Below are positions 52,630 through 61,671 of a stretch of DNA of 64,000 nucleotides, one piece after another. Within the stretch, counting starts at the first letter, position 1. Each line of letters opens with the position of its first letter. The notes below the pieces were generated by a model. It worked only from the letters and a program-made list of their open reading frames with translations. It was not told the origin of the DNA and ran no database searches. The stretch lies in contig CAVVAE010000001.1 of the NCBI GenBank assembly GCA_963746185.1, positions 434,001 to 498,000 of the forward strand, read 5' to 3'. The position numbers and the translations under genes were made by a program. Source of the stretch: CAVVAE01 sp963746185 (GTDB taxonomy: Bacteria; Actinomycetota; Actinomycetes; Propionibacteriales; Nocardioidaceae).

Positions 52630-53537
52630 TGCAGCTCGACTCCCTCACGTTGTTCCTCACCCTCGGCGGCGTCATCGGGGGCGGAGTCTTCCTGCTCGTG
52701 CTGTTCTTCGTCGGGCAGGAGGAAGGCAGCCGCGACGCCAGACCGACGCGCAGCTTCGACCTCCGCAAGATCGACTACCGCGGCACCCTGGTTCGTGCTG
52801 TGCTCGGTGTTGTCGTGTTCTTCGGCGTGATGGCGGCGACCCAGTGGGTGGTGCTCGCGACGTCACTGGCGATCCTGGTGATTTTCTGGAAGCGGATCTT
52901 CGGTGGCGCCGCAGAGGAGCGGCTGGCCATCGAGCGGCTGGACGGCCTCACTGCGTGGACGGAGGCGCTCCGCGACACCATCGCCGGGGCGGTGGGACTC
53001 GAGCAGGCGATTCCGGCAACAGCGATCAACGCAGCGCCCTCGATTCGTGGCTCGCTCAACCTGCTGGTCGACCGGTTGCGGGTGAGAGAGCCGCTACCCA
53101 ACGCTTTGATGAAGTTCGCCGACGACCTCGACGACCCGTCGGCCGATCTGATCATCGCGGCACTCATCTTGAACTCCCGACTGCGCGGCCCGGGCCTCCG
53201 CGACGTACTGTCCGCCTTGTCTGACTCCGGCCGCGAGGAGCTCGACCTTCGCCGTCGGGTCGAAGGATCGCGTCGCAGCACCCGGCGCAGCGTCCAGATC
53301 GTCGTCGGCGTGACGTTGGCCGTCTCGGGGGCACTGGTGCTCTTCAACAAGCCTTACCTGGAGCCCTACAACTCGCCCACCGGCCAGTTCGTCATGGTTG
53401 GTGTCGTCGCGCTCTTCGCGCTCGGGGTCTTCTGGCTCCGTCGGCTGGCCGGCGTGGACGTTCCTGAACGCTTCCTGGTGCAGAGCCAACGTCGCGGCTC
53501 CAAGCGGCTCGATGTCGTGGGTGTGACGCCGCGATGA
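52629..53537 (+). CDS. tadB: Tad pilus inner-membrane protein TadB
   Basis: 302 residues from the ATG at 52629 (a GTG at 52626 is possible). Membrane segments near residues 8-26 and 51-75, the T2SSF domain with ERLDGLTAWTEALRDTIAGAVGLEQAIPATA, and two C-terminal helices. It forms the platform with TadC. Overlaps cpaF (TGATG) and tadC (ATGA). Confidence 0.87.
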   Translation: MQLDSLTLFLTLGGVIGGGVFLLVLFFVGQEEGSRDARPTRSFDLRKIDYRGTLVRAVLGVVVFFGVMAATQWVVLATSLAILVIFWKRIFGGAAEERLAIERLDGLTAWTEALRDTIAGAVGLEQAIPATAINAAPSIRGSLNLLVDRLRVREPLPNALMKFADDLDDPSADLIIAALILNSRLRGPGLRDVLSALSDSGREELDLRRRVEGSRRSTRRSVQIVVGVTLAVSGALVLFNKPYLEPYNSPTGQFVMVGVVALFALGVFWLRRLAGVDVPERFLVQSQRRGSKRLDVVGVTPR

Positions 53538-54454
53538 TCCTCATCATGCTCGCGGGAGCGGTCTTCGGCCTCGGCATCTTCTTGCTGGCGAAGGTCTTCG
53601 TCCAGCCCAAGCCTGGAGTGGCGGCGACGTTGGCTCGGCTCGACGCAGGTCGTCGGGGCGGCGCACCGTTGACTGTCAGTGCAGCCGATCCCGACGCGCG
53701 GATCAGCCGGATCGACCGGGCTCGGATGAATCTCGGCTCTCGGCTCGAGGCCGAGTCGTCGGCGCGCGGCTGGAAGTTCGAACGCGTGCGAATGGACCTC
53801 GCGATCATGAACCGGTCCTTCGCCTTGCACCTCGGCACGAAAGTGCTGTTGGCGGTGGGCGCGCTGCTGTGGTTCCCGATGCTCGCAGGGGTCCTCGCGT
53901 TCGCCGGTACGGGACTGGGTACCACCACCCCGGTCGCCCTGACCTTTGCCGCCGCGTTGTTGGCCTTCTTCATCCCCGACCTTGCTCTGCGTGGTGAGGC
54001 AGAGGACCGGCGACGCGACTTTCGCCATGTCGTCGGGTCGTTCCTCGATCTGGTCGCCATGAACCTGGCCGGCGGACGCGGTTTGCCAGAAGCCCTGATG
54101 GCTGCATCCACGGTGGGCGACCACTGGGCGATGGCGAGGATCCGGCAGGCGCTGAGCAACGCACGCGTCATCGGCATCACGCCGTGGGAAGGCGTCAGCA
54201 GACTGGGTCGCGAGCTCGGCGTCGAGGAGCTGCGCGACCTTGCATCAGCGCTTGCTCTGGCTGGCGACGAAGGCGCCAAGATCAGGTATTCGTTGATGGC
54301 GCGCGCGGAATCAATGCGCCGCAAGGAGCTCGCCGACGTCGAGGGTCAGGCGGGTGAGCGGTCCCAGTCGATGCTGGTGGCGCAGCTGCTGATCTGTGCG
54401 GCGTTCCTGCTTTTCCTTGCATATCCGGCCACGTCACAGATCCTGAATAGTTAG
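53534..54454 (+). CDS. tadC: Tad pilus inner-membrane protein TadC
   Basis: 306 residues. N-terminal helix, two central helices (LLAVGALLWFPMLAGVLAF and PVALTFAAALLAFFIPDLAL), T2SSF domain with FRHVVGSFLDLVAMNLAGGRGLPEALMAAS and a C-terminal helix. Forms the platform with TadB (ATGA overlap). A 99-bp gap with a small hairpin separates it from the pilin gene. Confidence 0.87.
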   Translation: MILIMLAGAVFGLGIFLLAKVFVQPKPGVAATLARLDAGRRGGAPLTVSAADPDARISRIDRARMNLGSRLEAESSARGWKFERVRMDLAIMNRSFALHLGTKVLLAVGALLWFPMLAGVLAFAGTGLGTTTPVALTFAAALLAFFIPDLALRGEAEDRRRDFRHVVGSFLDLVAMNLAGGRGLPEALMAASTVGDHWAMARIRQALSNARVIGITPWEGVSRLGRELGVEELRDLASALALAGDEGAKIRYSLMARAESMRRKELADVEGQAGERSQSMLVAQLLICAAFLLFLAYPATSQILNS

Positions 54455-54478
54455 GCGGTTTGAACAATGTCTCGGTTC

Positions 54479-54496
54479 GCCGATGCACCCATCGGC
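54479..54496 (+). repeat. Hairpin before the pilin gene
   Basis: GCCGATG-cacc-CATCGGC, 25 bases after the tadC stop. It could end part of the upstream transcript or stabilise the 5' end of an abundant pilin mRNA; no T-run. The pilin gene has its own strong GAGAGGGG ribosome-binding site. Confidence 0.5.
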
Positions 54497-54553
54497 ACGT
54501 ATCGTCAAGCACATCCAGCGTCTGTTACCAGCAGACACGAGAGGGGTTTCACC

Positions 54554-54778
54554 ATGCCAGCAGGATTCTCGATGGCTCGCCAGCTCTTGGCGTACGCCGC
54601 CTTGCGTCGTGAGGCGTTGCGGTATCGCAAAGACAACCAATGGGGAGCCTCGGCGGTCGAGTGGGCAGTGATTTCCGCCATCGTCGTGACCGCCGCTGTG
54701 TTGATCGGTATGACGATCAAGACCCTGGTCTCCAACAAGAAGGACGAGCTCTGCCAAGAGTCCGACGGCGGCTGCTAG
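54554..54778 (+). CDS. flp: Flp-type pilin
   Basis: 74 residues from the ATG at 54554, preceded by GAGAGGGG at 8 bases (an ATG at 54467 would give a longer protein but lacks a site). Class III prepilin: a charged leader ending in NQWG, then ASAVEWAVISAIVVTAAVLIGMTI with Glu five residues after the Gly. A short polar C terminus carries two Cys (LCQESDGGC). The major pilin of the Tad system. The prepilin peptidase (TadV/CpaA) is not in the window. Confidence 0.88.
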   Translation: MPAGFSMARQLLAYAALRREALRYRKDNQWGASAVEWAVISAIVVTAAVLIGMTIKTLVSNKKDELCQESDGGC

Positions 54779-54785
54779 GTGACTC

Positions 54786-55199
54786 ATGGTGAGGCGACAG
54801 CGGTCTGAGCGGGGGGCGAGCGCCCTTGAAATGGCGATCGTCGCTCCGTCGTTCCTGCTGTTCATCTTCACCATCGTCGAGGTGGCTTTGTGGATGCATG
54901 CTCGGGACGTCGCGATTGCGGCCGCCCGTGAGGGCGTGTCCGAGCTCCGCACCGTCGACCCTGATGACTCTCCGAACGATTGGGAGAACTCGGTTGAAGG
55001 CGAGGCGGAGTCGTTCGCCAACCGACTCGGTGATGTGAAGAATCCCGAGGCAATTGCAGAATTTGACGATGACACCAAGCGGGTCACCGTCAGCGTTGAA
55101 GGGTCGGTCATCGACCTGATTCCCGGTTGGGACCTCACCGTGACCGGGACCGCCTCCGGATTGATCGAGGACTTCCAACCCGACCTGGGGCAGCCCTGA
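54786..55199 (+). CDS. tadE: TadE-like minor pseudopilin
   Basis: 137 residues, ATG at 54786. Class III leader SERGASALEMAIVAPSFLLFIFTIVEVALWMH with Glu five residues after the Gly (RG-ASALE), single membrane helix, then a soluble acidic domain. TadE domain family: minor pilins needed for pilus assembly. Overlaps the next gene by one base (TGATG). Confidence 0.87.
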   Translation: MVRRQRSERGASALEMAIVAPSFLLFIFTIVEVALWMHARDVAIAAAREGVSELRTVDPDDSPNDWENSVEGEAESFANRLGDVKNPEAIAEFDDDTKRVTVSVEGSVIDLIPGWDLTVTGTASGLIEDFQPDLGQP

Positions 55200-55684
55200 T
55201 GGCCCCTCGTCGTACCCAGGCAGGGAGCACCTCGCTCGAGCTCGTACTGCTCGCGCCGGTGCTGCTCTCGATCCTGCTGCTGATCGCCGCCTTCGGGCGA
55301 CACGCGCACGTGCAGTCGTATGTCGACCAGGCGGCTCGTGACTCGGCCCGTACGGCGACGGCGACGCGCGACGGCGAAACAGCAAAGGAAGCCGTGGCCA
55401 AGACGATTGAGGCAGCCTTGGCAACCGCCCCGGAAAAGTGCCGAGACACCGAGACGCACGAGGTCAGCTCCTCGACCGGGAACTTCGAGACCTCGAGTCC
55501 CTACAACGGATTCCCCACGGGTGATGACCCTGGCGTCGTTGTCATCACCGTGACCGTGTCCTGCGACGTCGAGGTCTCCGACCTCAGCTTTATCGGCATC
55601 GGCAAGATGACCCTGACGAGCACGTTCTCGAGCCCGATGCCGGCCAACTTCGGCACGTATTGCGAGCCCTCATGCGGCCTCTGA
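55199..55684 (+). CDS. TadE-like minor pseudopilin, second copy
   Basis: 161 residues from the ATG at 55199. Leader TQAGSTSLELVLLAPVLLSILLLIAAFGRHAHVQSYVDQAARDSART, with the Gly-X4-Glu prepilin pattern and a single membrane helix; the soluble domain has three Cys (EKCRDTE, SCDVEV, YCEPSC) that may form disulfides. TadE/TadF-like pseudopilin. Overlaps the TadG-like gene. Confidence 0.83.
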   Translation: MAPRRTQAGSTSLELVLLAPVLLSILLLIAAFGRHAHVQSYVDQAARDSARTATATRDGETAKEAVAKTIEAALATAPEKCRDTETHEVSSSTGNFETSSPYNGFPTGDDPGVVVITVTVSCDVEVSDLSFIGIGKMTLTSTFSSPMPANFGTYCEPSCGL

Positions 55685-56421
55685 GAGCGCGGAACCGCGG
55701 CGAGCGCGGCGCACTGACACCGGCGGTCATCGTGATGGCGATCGGCTTGTTGCTGCTGGGCGGCCTGGTTACTGACGGCGGCCGGCAGCTCAACGCGAAA
55801 CTTCGTGCTCAGGCGACCGCCGAGGAAGCGGCACGCGCTGGGGCGGCGATGATCGACCAGCGGTTCGGCGAGACCGAGGAGCGGTTTGCTGCCGTGCTCG
55901 ACCGTGACAAGGCCGTCGACGCCGTCACGGAGTACTGCCGCACGGCGATGGAGCAGGACCCGTCCATCAGCAAGTGCGAGCCCGGTGACTTCGGGCGCGA
56001 CGAGGAGAAGGCGGTCGAGTGGATCGAGGTCAATGTCGAGATCGACGTGAAGCCGCTGCTGTTCGGAATGATCGGTATGGACAACCTCCACGCCGAGGCG
56101 TCCGCGCAGGCGTCACCGGTGCAGGCCGTGCTCGACCCCTACCACGAGCGAGCGGGGAACAACCCCATCCCGCCGCCCACGCCTGAATACCCGACCGTCA
56201 CGGTGTCTGTCACGACCACCACGGGGACCGAGGCCACCTCAGTTCCGCTCCCCACGGGCTACACGACACACCTGTGTGGAACAGTCACCGTGCTGCCGCC
56301 GACCGTGGGTATGAGCTGTTCTGTCACGACCTCGACACACACCCCGCCGCCGCCACCGGCCGCGACCGAGACGACGACCGTGTTCACGCCTTACCCGACG
56401 TCGGTGTCGCCCTCATTTTGA
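55672..56421 (+). CDS. TadG-like pilus-associated protein
   Basis: 249 residues from the ATG at 55672 (TTG at 55660 also possible). Basic leader, NRGERGALTPAVIVMAIGLLLLGGLVTDGGRQLNAKLRAQATAEEAARAGA is the Tad-domain membrane helix and following helix. The remaining part is periplasmic, then a Pro/Thr-rich tail (STHTPPPPPAATETTT). Such proteins may anchor or regulate the pilus. Overlaps the lipoprotein gene (TGATG). Confidence 0.78.
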   Translation: MRPLRARNRGERGALTPAVIVMAIGLLLLGGLVTDGGRQLNAKLRAQATAEEAARAGAAMIDQRFGETEERFAAVLDRDKAVDAVTEYCRTAMEQDPSISKCEPGDFGRDEEKAVEWIEVNVEIDVKPLLFGMIGMDNLHAEASAQASPVQAVLDPYHERAGNNPIPPPTPEYPTVTVSVTTTTGTEATSVPLPTGYTTHLCGTVTVLPPTVGMSCSVTTSTHTPPPPPAATETTTVFTPYPTSVSPSF

Positions 56422-57035
56422 TGCGTTCCGGCATCCTTGTCCTCTGCCTCGGTGCCCTGCTGGTCGGCTGCACCTCCGACTCGGACAAACCTGCGACGTC
56501 GCCGATCCACAACCCAGGGCTGTCGCAGTCCGAGTCGACGACGCCGGTCGCCCCGACGGCTGACCCGATCGATCCCGGCGACGCTGAGCGAGTCAAGGTG
56601 CACATGCGGCTCCTCGTTCCGAGTGGTCCGGAGACGAAGGCACTGAGCGCTTTCATCGCCGCTCACGCACGCTCGATCCGAGTCGGACAACCGACCGGCT
56701 CGCTCAAACGGGTGGCCAGTGCTGCGGAGTACCAGCGGCAGCTCGGCGTGATCCGCTACGCGAGAGAGAACGGACTCACCGTCCCGTCTGACCCGAATGT
56801 CGCGGTCGTAGACCGTCGAGAACTGGATTCGGGAGGGGTCGCGCTGGGCGTCTGTCTGTGGTTACCCTCGACGGAGTACGTCGACCAGATCACCGGAAAC
56901 CCACCGTCCGGACCCGTGCCGGAGCGCTGGATGCCAGCGGTCGCGACGGTCACTCAGCAGACGAAGACCTGGTTTGTCGATAAACTGGCCGCTCCCGAGC
57001 AAAGGAACGCACCCATATGCGGGGGACTGACATGA
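56421..57035 (+). CDS. Lipoprotein in the Tad operon
   Basis: 204 residues from the ATG at 56421. Lipobox LVGC (residues 13-16: CLGALLVGCTSDSD), a Thr/Pro-rich linker, then a domain with VKVHMRLLVPSGPETKALSAFIAAHARSIRVGQPTG and WLPSTEYVDQITG. Not recognised. Coupled to its neighbours (TGATG upstream, ATGA downstream), so it is part of the pilus operon; perhaps a secretin-like or anchoring accessory. Confidence 0.7.
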   Translation: MRSGILVLCLGALLVGCTSDSDKPATSPIHNPGLSQSESTTPVAPTADPIDPGDAERVKVHMRLLVPSGPETKALSAFIAAHARSIRVGQPTGSLKRVASAAEYQRQLGVIRYARENGLTVPSDPNVAVVDRRELDSGGVALGVCLWLPSTEYVDQITGNPPSGPVPERWMPAVATVTQQTKTWFVDKLAAPEQRNAPICGGLT

Positions 57036-58120
57036 CCGTAACGCGGAAGCGCCTGCACCTCTCAGCGGCCGTGATCACAGCCGGAGCGATGCTCGTCGTC
57101 GGTTTGACGACCGCCGATGCTCAGGCGGCCGCACCCGCGCCAAGCGACCCGACTACACACTCCGCCATCGCCTCGGGCGCCGGCATGGCCGCGGCACCGA
57201 CAGGCGCATGGACTGCAGGTGGTTTGATCGCCGGCGCGACACCGCCGCAGTCACAGGCACTCTCTTCGAACGGCTTTGCCCAGGTCGGTGGCTGCACGTT
57301 CTATGCCTCGAGCTCCTCAGCTGGTGGCTACTGCTCCACCGGCGGCGTCACCGGGGTGGCTCAGTCGCTGCAGGCCTGGCTCGCGGGCCGCACGTTCTAT
57401 GCCTGCCGTTTCTTCCCAATGCCCGAAGGCATGGAGGTCAACGCTCCAAGCCCGCCCGGCGGCCAGTGGATGATGAAAGCCTGCTTCAAGAACTACCACC
57501 TCGACCAGCCCTGGGGCGGTCAGAGTATCGACGTCGAGGTCTTTGGCCAATGGGTCGAGAACGGCGACGACATCAGGATTCCGGGCTACATGGAGCAGTT
57601 CTGGGGTTACCAAGCCGACCGCCACTACTACCCGCTGCCCCGCCTCAACATCGGCCCCTCGCAGCCGGCCCGGGTCGGCAGCTATACGTTCTTCTGGGCC
57701 ACCTGGCTGGAGGCGCTCGATACGACGAAGGTGACCAAGCCAGAGTTCAGAGTGCCTTACAACACCATCAGCGCCGGCACCGTCTACCTGCACGCGAAGA
57801 TCAGCGACGTCACGATCCAGCCAGGCGTCGATGGGATGGACGACGTGGTGTGCGGGCCGGCCGAAACCCCGTTCGACACCGAGGCCGACACCGCCATCCC
57901 CAAGGCGGAGGGCGGTGACCAGGAGAGCGACTGCTACACCATCTATACGCACTCGTCGGCCAGCGAGGAAAACCAAACCGTGCCGATTCGGGCGACGGCG
58001 ACCTGGCACGTCCAGGTCGAGAACGCCGCCGGGAACCCGATCGCCCAACTCGGAGACTTCCGCTACTCCGTCACTCAGCGGCTGCGCGTCGGTGAGGTCC
58101 AGACGCTGAGCGACTGGTGA
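57032..58120 (+). CDS. Secreted protein of the Tad operon
   Basis: 362 residues from the ATG at 57032, overlapping the lipoprotein stop (an in-frame ATG at 57017 is also possible). Signal peptide (SAAVITAGAMLVVGLTTADAQA), then a beta-rich soluble domain with many aromatic residues and four spaced Cys pairs (GGCTFYASS, GGYCSTGG, YACRFF, MKACFKN, VVCGPAE, SDCYTIY). Not recognised. Likely an extracytoplasmic pilus- or wall-associated protein. Confidence 0.72.
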   Translation: MTVTRKRLHLSAAVITAGAMLVVGLTTADAQAAAPAPSDPTTHSAIASGAGMAAAPTGAWTAGGLIAGATPPQSQALSSNGFAQVGGCTFYASSSSAGGYCSTGGVTGVAQSLQAWLAGRTFYACRFFPMPEGMEVNAPSPPGGQWMMKACFKNYHLDQPWGGQSIDVEVFGQWVENGDDIRIPGYMEQFWGYQADRHYYPLPRLNIGPSQPARVGSYTFFWATWLEALDTTKVTKPEFRVPYNTISAGTVYLHAKISDVTIQPGVDGMDDVVCGPAETPFDTEADTAIPKAEGGDQESDCYTIYTHSSASEENQTVPIRATATWHVQVENAAGNPIAQLGDFRYSVTQRLRVGEVQTLSDW

Positions 58121-58174
58121 CCTCGTAGGTGACCCTGTTGTCCGCCACAATGATCTGCTGAGGAGGAATGTCTG

Positions 58175-61000
58175 GTGGTTGTCACACGCACTTCAGCGCA
58201 GACCCGGCTTCCCGGCGGAGAACCGACCGGGAGCCGCGGCGCGGAGATCGTCCGAGGATTCCTCGCCCTGATCGCCATCGGCGTCATCGTTGTCGGCGTG
58301 CCGGTCGCGCTCTGGATGGGCTTCGGAACGCCGTGGCCCGACGAGCCGCCCAGCAGTGAATGGATCTACGCCGACTTCACCTCACGCGACGTACTCGCCG
58401 TCCTGGTGGGCGTGGTGTGGCTGGCCTGGCTGCACTTCGTGCTCTGCCTGGTCGTCGAGTTTGGCGCTGAACGCCGTGGCCGAGGACTTTCACCTCACAT
58501 CCCCGGTGGCTCAGTCGGCACCCAGCCACTCGCACGCCGGCTGGTCGGTGCCGTGCTCCTGTTGGCCGGCGGCGTCACCCTGGCGATGCCGACCGCCTCC
58601 GCAGTCACCATCCAGGCGCCAGTGTCATCGAGCTCGCAAGCCGCCACCCCAGCCGCACCCGACGCAGGCCGGGCAGGTACGGCGACCCTGACCGACGACC
58701 AGACACCGCGCACCCAGCACGAGACCGCCGCGTTCACCGAGAAGACCGGCCATGTCGTCCACAAGTACGTCGAGGTGCAGCCGCCCGAGGGCCGCAACTA
58801 CGACAGTCTCTGGGGCATCGCGGAGCGCTACCTCGGCGACGGGATGCGCTACAAGGAGATCGCCGCTCTCAACCACGGCATGACGCAGCCGGACGGTACG
58901 ACGCTCAAGGACCCCGACCTCATCTACCCCGGCTGGATCCTGCGGCTGCCGGCCGACGCCCAAGGGCCAGGCCTTCGTACCGGCGACCATGATGGACCCA
59001 AGGCTGACACCAAGGGCTCCGGGCAGTTGCCCGGCGACGCCAACCAGGTCGACCAGGACCAGTCCGAGCCCGGCGACAACGGCACTGACCACGCCGGCGG
59101 GGCCGGAGGTGCTGGCAGGTCGGGTGACGACAGCGCGTCGATGATGGCCGTTGGAGGCTTCAGCACGGTGGGCGCCCTGCTCGCGGCTGGACTGCTGCTC
59201 AACCTTCGCCGCAGGCGCGGCTGGGATGGTGGCCCCAACCCGCGCGGCGGCAAGTCCCTCGACCACGAGTTCGACCTGCGTGGCTCCGCCGATGAGTCGT
59301 CGGCGATCTTCCTCGACAAGGTGATGCGCGGTCTCCACCAGGCGATTCCCGAAGGTGGTGCACTCGCTTCGCCGTCCGCCTGCGTACTGGGCGTCGATGG
59401 CCTCGCTGTGACCTTCCCGCCTGACTCACGGATGCGGCTTGGAGAGCCGTGGTCCGGTGAGACGGCTGGTCGCACGTGGCTCGTACGACGTTCGGAGGCC
59501 GCCACGCTGCGTCCCGACCTGACCAAGCTCAGCCCGCTCCCCGGCCTGGTGGCGATCGGACGCCGTAGCGACTCCGTCGAGACCTTGATCGACGTCGAGG
59601 GCATCTCCGGAATTGTCAGCGTCAGCGGCGATCTCGAGGTCGCCCGCGACGTAGCGGTCGGCATGGGTCTCGCGTTGGCGACGAACCGCTGGTCCGACCT
59701 GGCGCGCATCACGTTCATCGGTTTCGCCGACGACCTGTCCGCACTGGCGCCTGAGCACATCCGGCACTACGACGAGCTTGGCCCCGTGTTCGAGCTCGTC
59801 GACGCGAAGCGGCGCCGGCAGCACTCGGCGTGCGCCGCGCATGGCTATGACTCCGTTCGGGCCGGGCGGCTCGCCGACTCCGACGCGCGACTGTGGGCGC
59901 CGGAGTTCCTCGTGCTCTCCGGTGTGCCGCGCGATGAGGACGTCAAGCGGCTGACCGAGATCGCCACCGACCCCCGCAATGCGGTCGGCGTCATCGTCGT
60001 CGGCGACATCAAGGACTCGTCAGCCCGTCTGGTTGCGGCCTCTGACGGCCGGCTCTGGTGTGGACCCCTTGGCATCGACGTTGCGGCGCACCGCGTGTCA
60101 GCAGACACCTATCGCGATGCGCTGAGTGTTTTCGACGCAGAGTTCGTCAAGGGTGGCCATGACGGTGACGATCCCGACGACCCGACGGCCGGCGGAATCG
60201 CCATGCCCGTGCTCGATCCGGACGCCCTCGACCTGCACGCTCTGATGCCGGTCGAGATCACCAGCCTCGGCCACGTCAGCGTCACCGGTCCCGGCGAGCT
60301 CGAGGAAGATCGTCGCGACCTGCTCACCGAGCTCATCGTCTATCTGGCCCTGCATCCCGAAGGCATCCACCCCAACGTGTTGTCCGCGGCCATCTGGCCA
60401 AGAGGTGTGAGCGACGCAACCCGCGATGCCGCGTTGGCGCAGGCAGCCATCTGGCTCGGGGTCGACGCCGACAACACACCGCGGCTGACGATCGACGACG
60501 AGGGTCGTTGGCGGCTCGGCCGGACCGGCGTTCGGTTCGACTGGGACGTCTTCCGTGCACTCGCCAACCGTGCGGCGAGTGGGCACGACACCATCGGCGA
60601 CCTCGAACTCGCGCTGTCACTCGTGACCGGGGCTGCCTGGACCGGACTGCCCGCGCACAGGTACGGGTGGCTCGCCTACGAGACCGTCGAGGCCGACGTT
60701 CGTGTTGCCGTCGTCGCCGTGGCCCGCCGGATGGCCGACCTGTCAGCAGCTGCCGGCGACCCGATCCGCGCGCGCAACGCGCTGCTCGCGGGTCTGCGGC
60801 TCGCACCGGCCTGTGAGGACATGTGGCGTGACGCGTTGCGGCTCGCCAATCGGTTCGCCGGACGCTCCGACGTACGTGCTGTCGCTAATGACATGTACGC
60901 CGCGATCGGCCGTCATGGCTCGCCACGTGGCGCTGAAGCCGAGACCGATGCCCTGGTCGGCGAACTGTTGCCTGGCTACGGCAGGCCTTCCGCTGCCTGA
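58175..61000 (+). CDS. LysM and BTAD-domain membrane protein
   Basis: 941 residues, GTG at 58175 (GAGGAGG 8 bases upstream). Three N-terminal membrane helices (about 27-48, 73-93, 122-141), a LysM-like peptidoglycan-binding segment (about 207-258: NYDSLWGIAERYLGDGMRYKEIAALN...YPGWILRLP), another helix (about 326-345), then a large cytoplasmic region ending in a bacterial transcriptional-activator (BTAD) domain with a winged-helix segment (LHPEGIHPNVLSAAIWPRGVSDATRDAALAQ). Such proteins sit in actinobacterial Tad loci; they may sense the cell wall. Mechanism unknown. Confidence 0.8.
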   Translation: MVVTRTSAQTRLPGGEPTGSRGAEIVRGFLALIAIGVIVVGVPVALWMGFGTPWPDEPPSSEWIYADFTSRDVLAVLVGVVWLAWLHFVLCLVVEFGAERRGRGLSPHIPGGSVGTQPLARRLVGAVLLLAGGVTLAMPTASAVTIQAPVSSSSQAATPAAPDAGRAGTATLTDDQTPRTQHETAAFTEKTGHVVHKYVEVQPPEGRNYDSLWGIAERYLGDGMRYKEIAALNHGMTQPDGTTLKDPDLIYPGWILRLPADAQGPGLRTGDHDGPKADTKGSGQLPGDANQVDQDQSEPGDNGTDHAGGAGGAGRSGDDSASMMAVGGFSTVGALLAAGLLLNLRRRRGWDGGPNPRGGKSLDHEFDLRGSADESSAIFLDKVMRGLHQAIPEGGALASPSACVLGVDGLAVTFPPDSRMRLGEPWSGETAGRTWLVRRSEAATLRPDLTKLSPLPGLVAIGRRSDSVETLIDVEGISGIVSVSGDLEVARDVAVGMGLALATNRWSDLARITFIGFADDLSALAPEHIRHYDELGPVFELVDAKRRRQHSACAAHGYDSVRAGRLADSDARLWAPEFLVLSGVPRDEDVKRLTEIATDPRNAVGVIVVGDIKDSSARLVAASDGRLWCGPLGIDVAAHRVSADTYRDALSVFDAEFVKGGHDGDDPDDPTAGGIAMPVLDPDALDLHALMPVEITSLGHVSVTGPGELEEDRRDLLTELIVYLALHPEGIHPNVLSAAIWPRGVSDATRDAALAQAAIWLGVDADNTPRLTIDDEGRWRLGRTGVRFDWDVFRALANRAASGHDTIGDLELALSLVTGAAWTGLPAHRYGWLAYETVEADVRVAVVAVARRMADLSAAAGDPIRARNALLAGLRLAPACEDMWRDALRLANRFAGRSDVRAVANDMYAAIGRHGSPRGAEAETDALVGELLPGYGRPSAA

Positions 61001-61031
61001 CGCACCGTCGAATCCACCTCGGCAGGTCTTG

Positions 61032-61640
61032 GTGCCGTGGGAGCGGATCGAGGGCTGGATCGAGCGCTATGACGAGCGGCATCCCGGGACGACCTGGCAG
61101 GTCGAACCAGAGCGCCTCCACGCCGAGAGTCCGGACGGCTCGCTCGTCGACTTCGCTGTGCCGTTCCCGCCCCTGGCCGACCCCAATCTGCCAGGTCTGG
61201 TCGCCCATCTCGCGAGGCCGTGGCAGCTCGGGGTGGTGCTCGTACGCCGCGGAGGTTTCGCCGTCGCTTGGGTGGTCGGACCTGAGATCACCGAGTCCAA
61301 GGTCGGCCAGCGGCATGTCCAGGGCCGGACCAAAGCGGGTGGCTGGTCACAGCAGCGGTTTGCCCGGCGCCGCGACAACCAGGCCAAGGCGGCGTTCGAC
61401 GCAGCGGCTGGTCACGTCGCGCGGATCCTTGGCCCGGTCGCCCCATCGCTGAACCAGATTGCAACGGGCGGTGACCGTCAGGCCGTCGACACCGTCCTCG
61501 CAGCGAGCGAGCTCGAAACCCTGGCCGACGTACCCAGGCAGTGGATCGGTTCCGTCGCCGATCCGCGCCGCGGGGTTCTCGAGGCAGCCGTGAAGAAAGC
61601 CCGCTCGATCGACATCATGCTCACGGACCCGTCGCGCTGA
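61032..61640 (+). CDS. acVLRF1-family peptidyl-tRNA hydrolase-like protein
   Basis: 202 residues from the GTG at 61032; starts TTG 61029 and ATG 60948 are also in frame and the true one is unclear. Family core: WERIEGWIERYDERHPGTTW at the N terminus, then RPWQLGVVLVRRGGFAVAW, HVQGRTKAGGWSQQRFARRRDNQAKAAF (the catalytic-type Gln of the eRF1/VLRF1 fold) and GGDRQAVDTVLAAS. Bacterial VLRF1 relatives cleave peptidyl-tRNA on stalled ribosomes; the actinobacterial branch is uncharacterised. Confidence 0.82.
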   Translation: MPWERIEGWIERYDERHPGTTWQVEPERLHAESPDGSLVDFAVPFPPLADPNLPGLVAHLARPWQLGVVLVRRGGFAVAWVVGPEITESKVGQRHVQGRTKAGGWSQQRFARRRDNQAKAAFDAAAGHVARILGPVAPSLNQIATGGDRQAVDTVLAASELETLADVPRQWIGSVADPRRGVLEAAVKKARSIDIMLTDPSR

Positions 61641-61671
61641 GCGAAACGCCAGTTTGACCTAGCCACATCGC

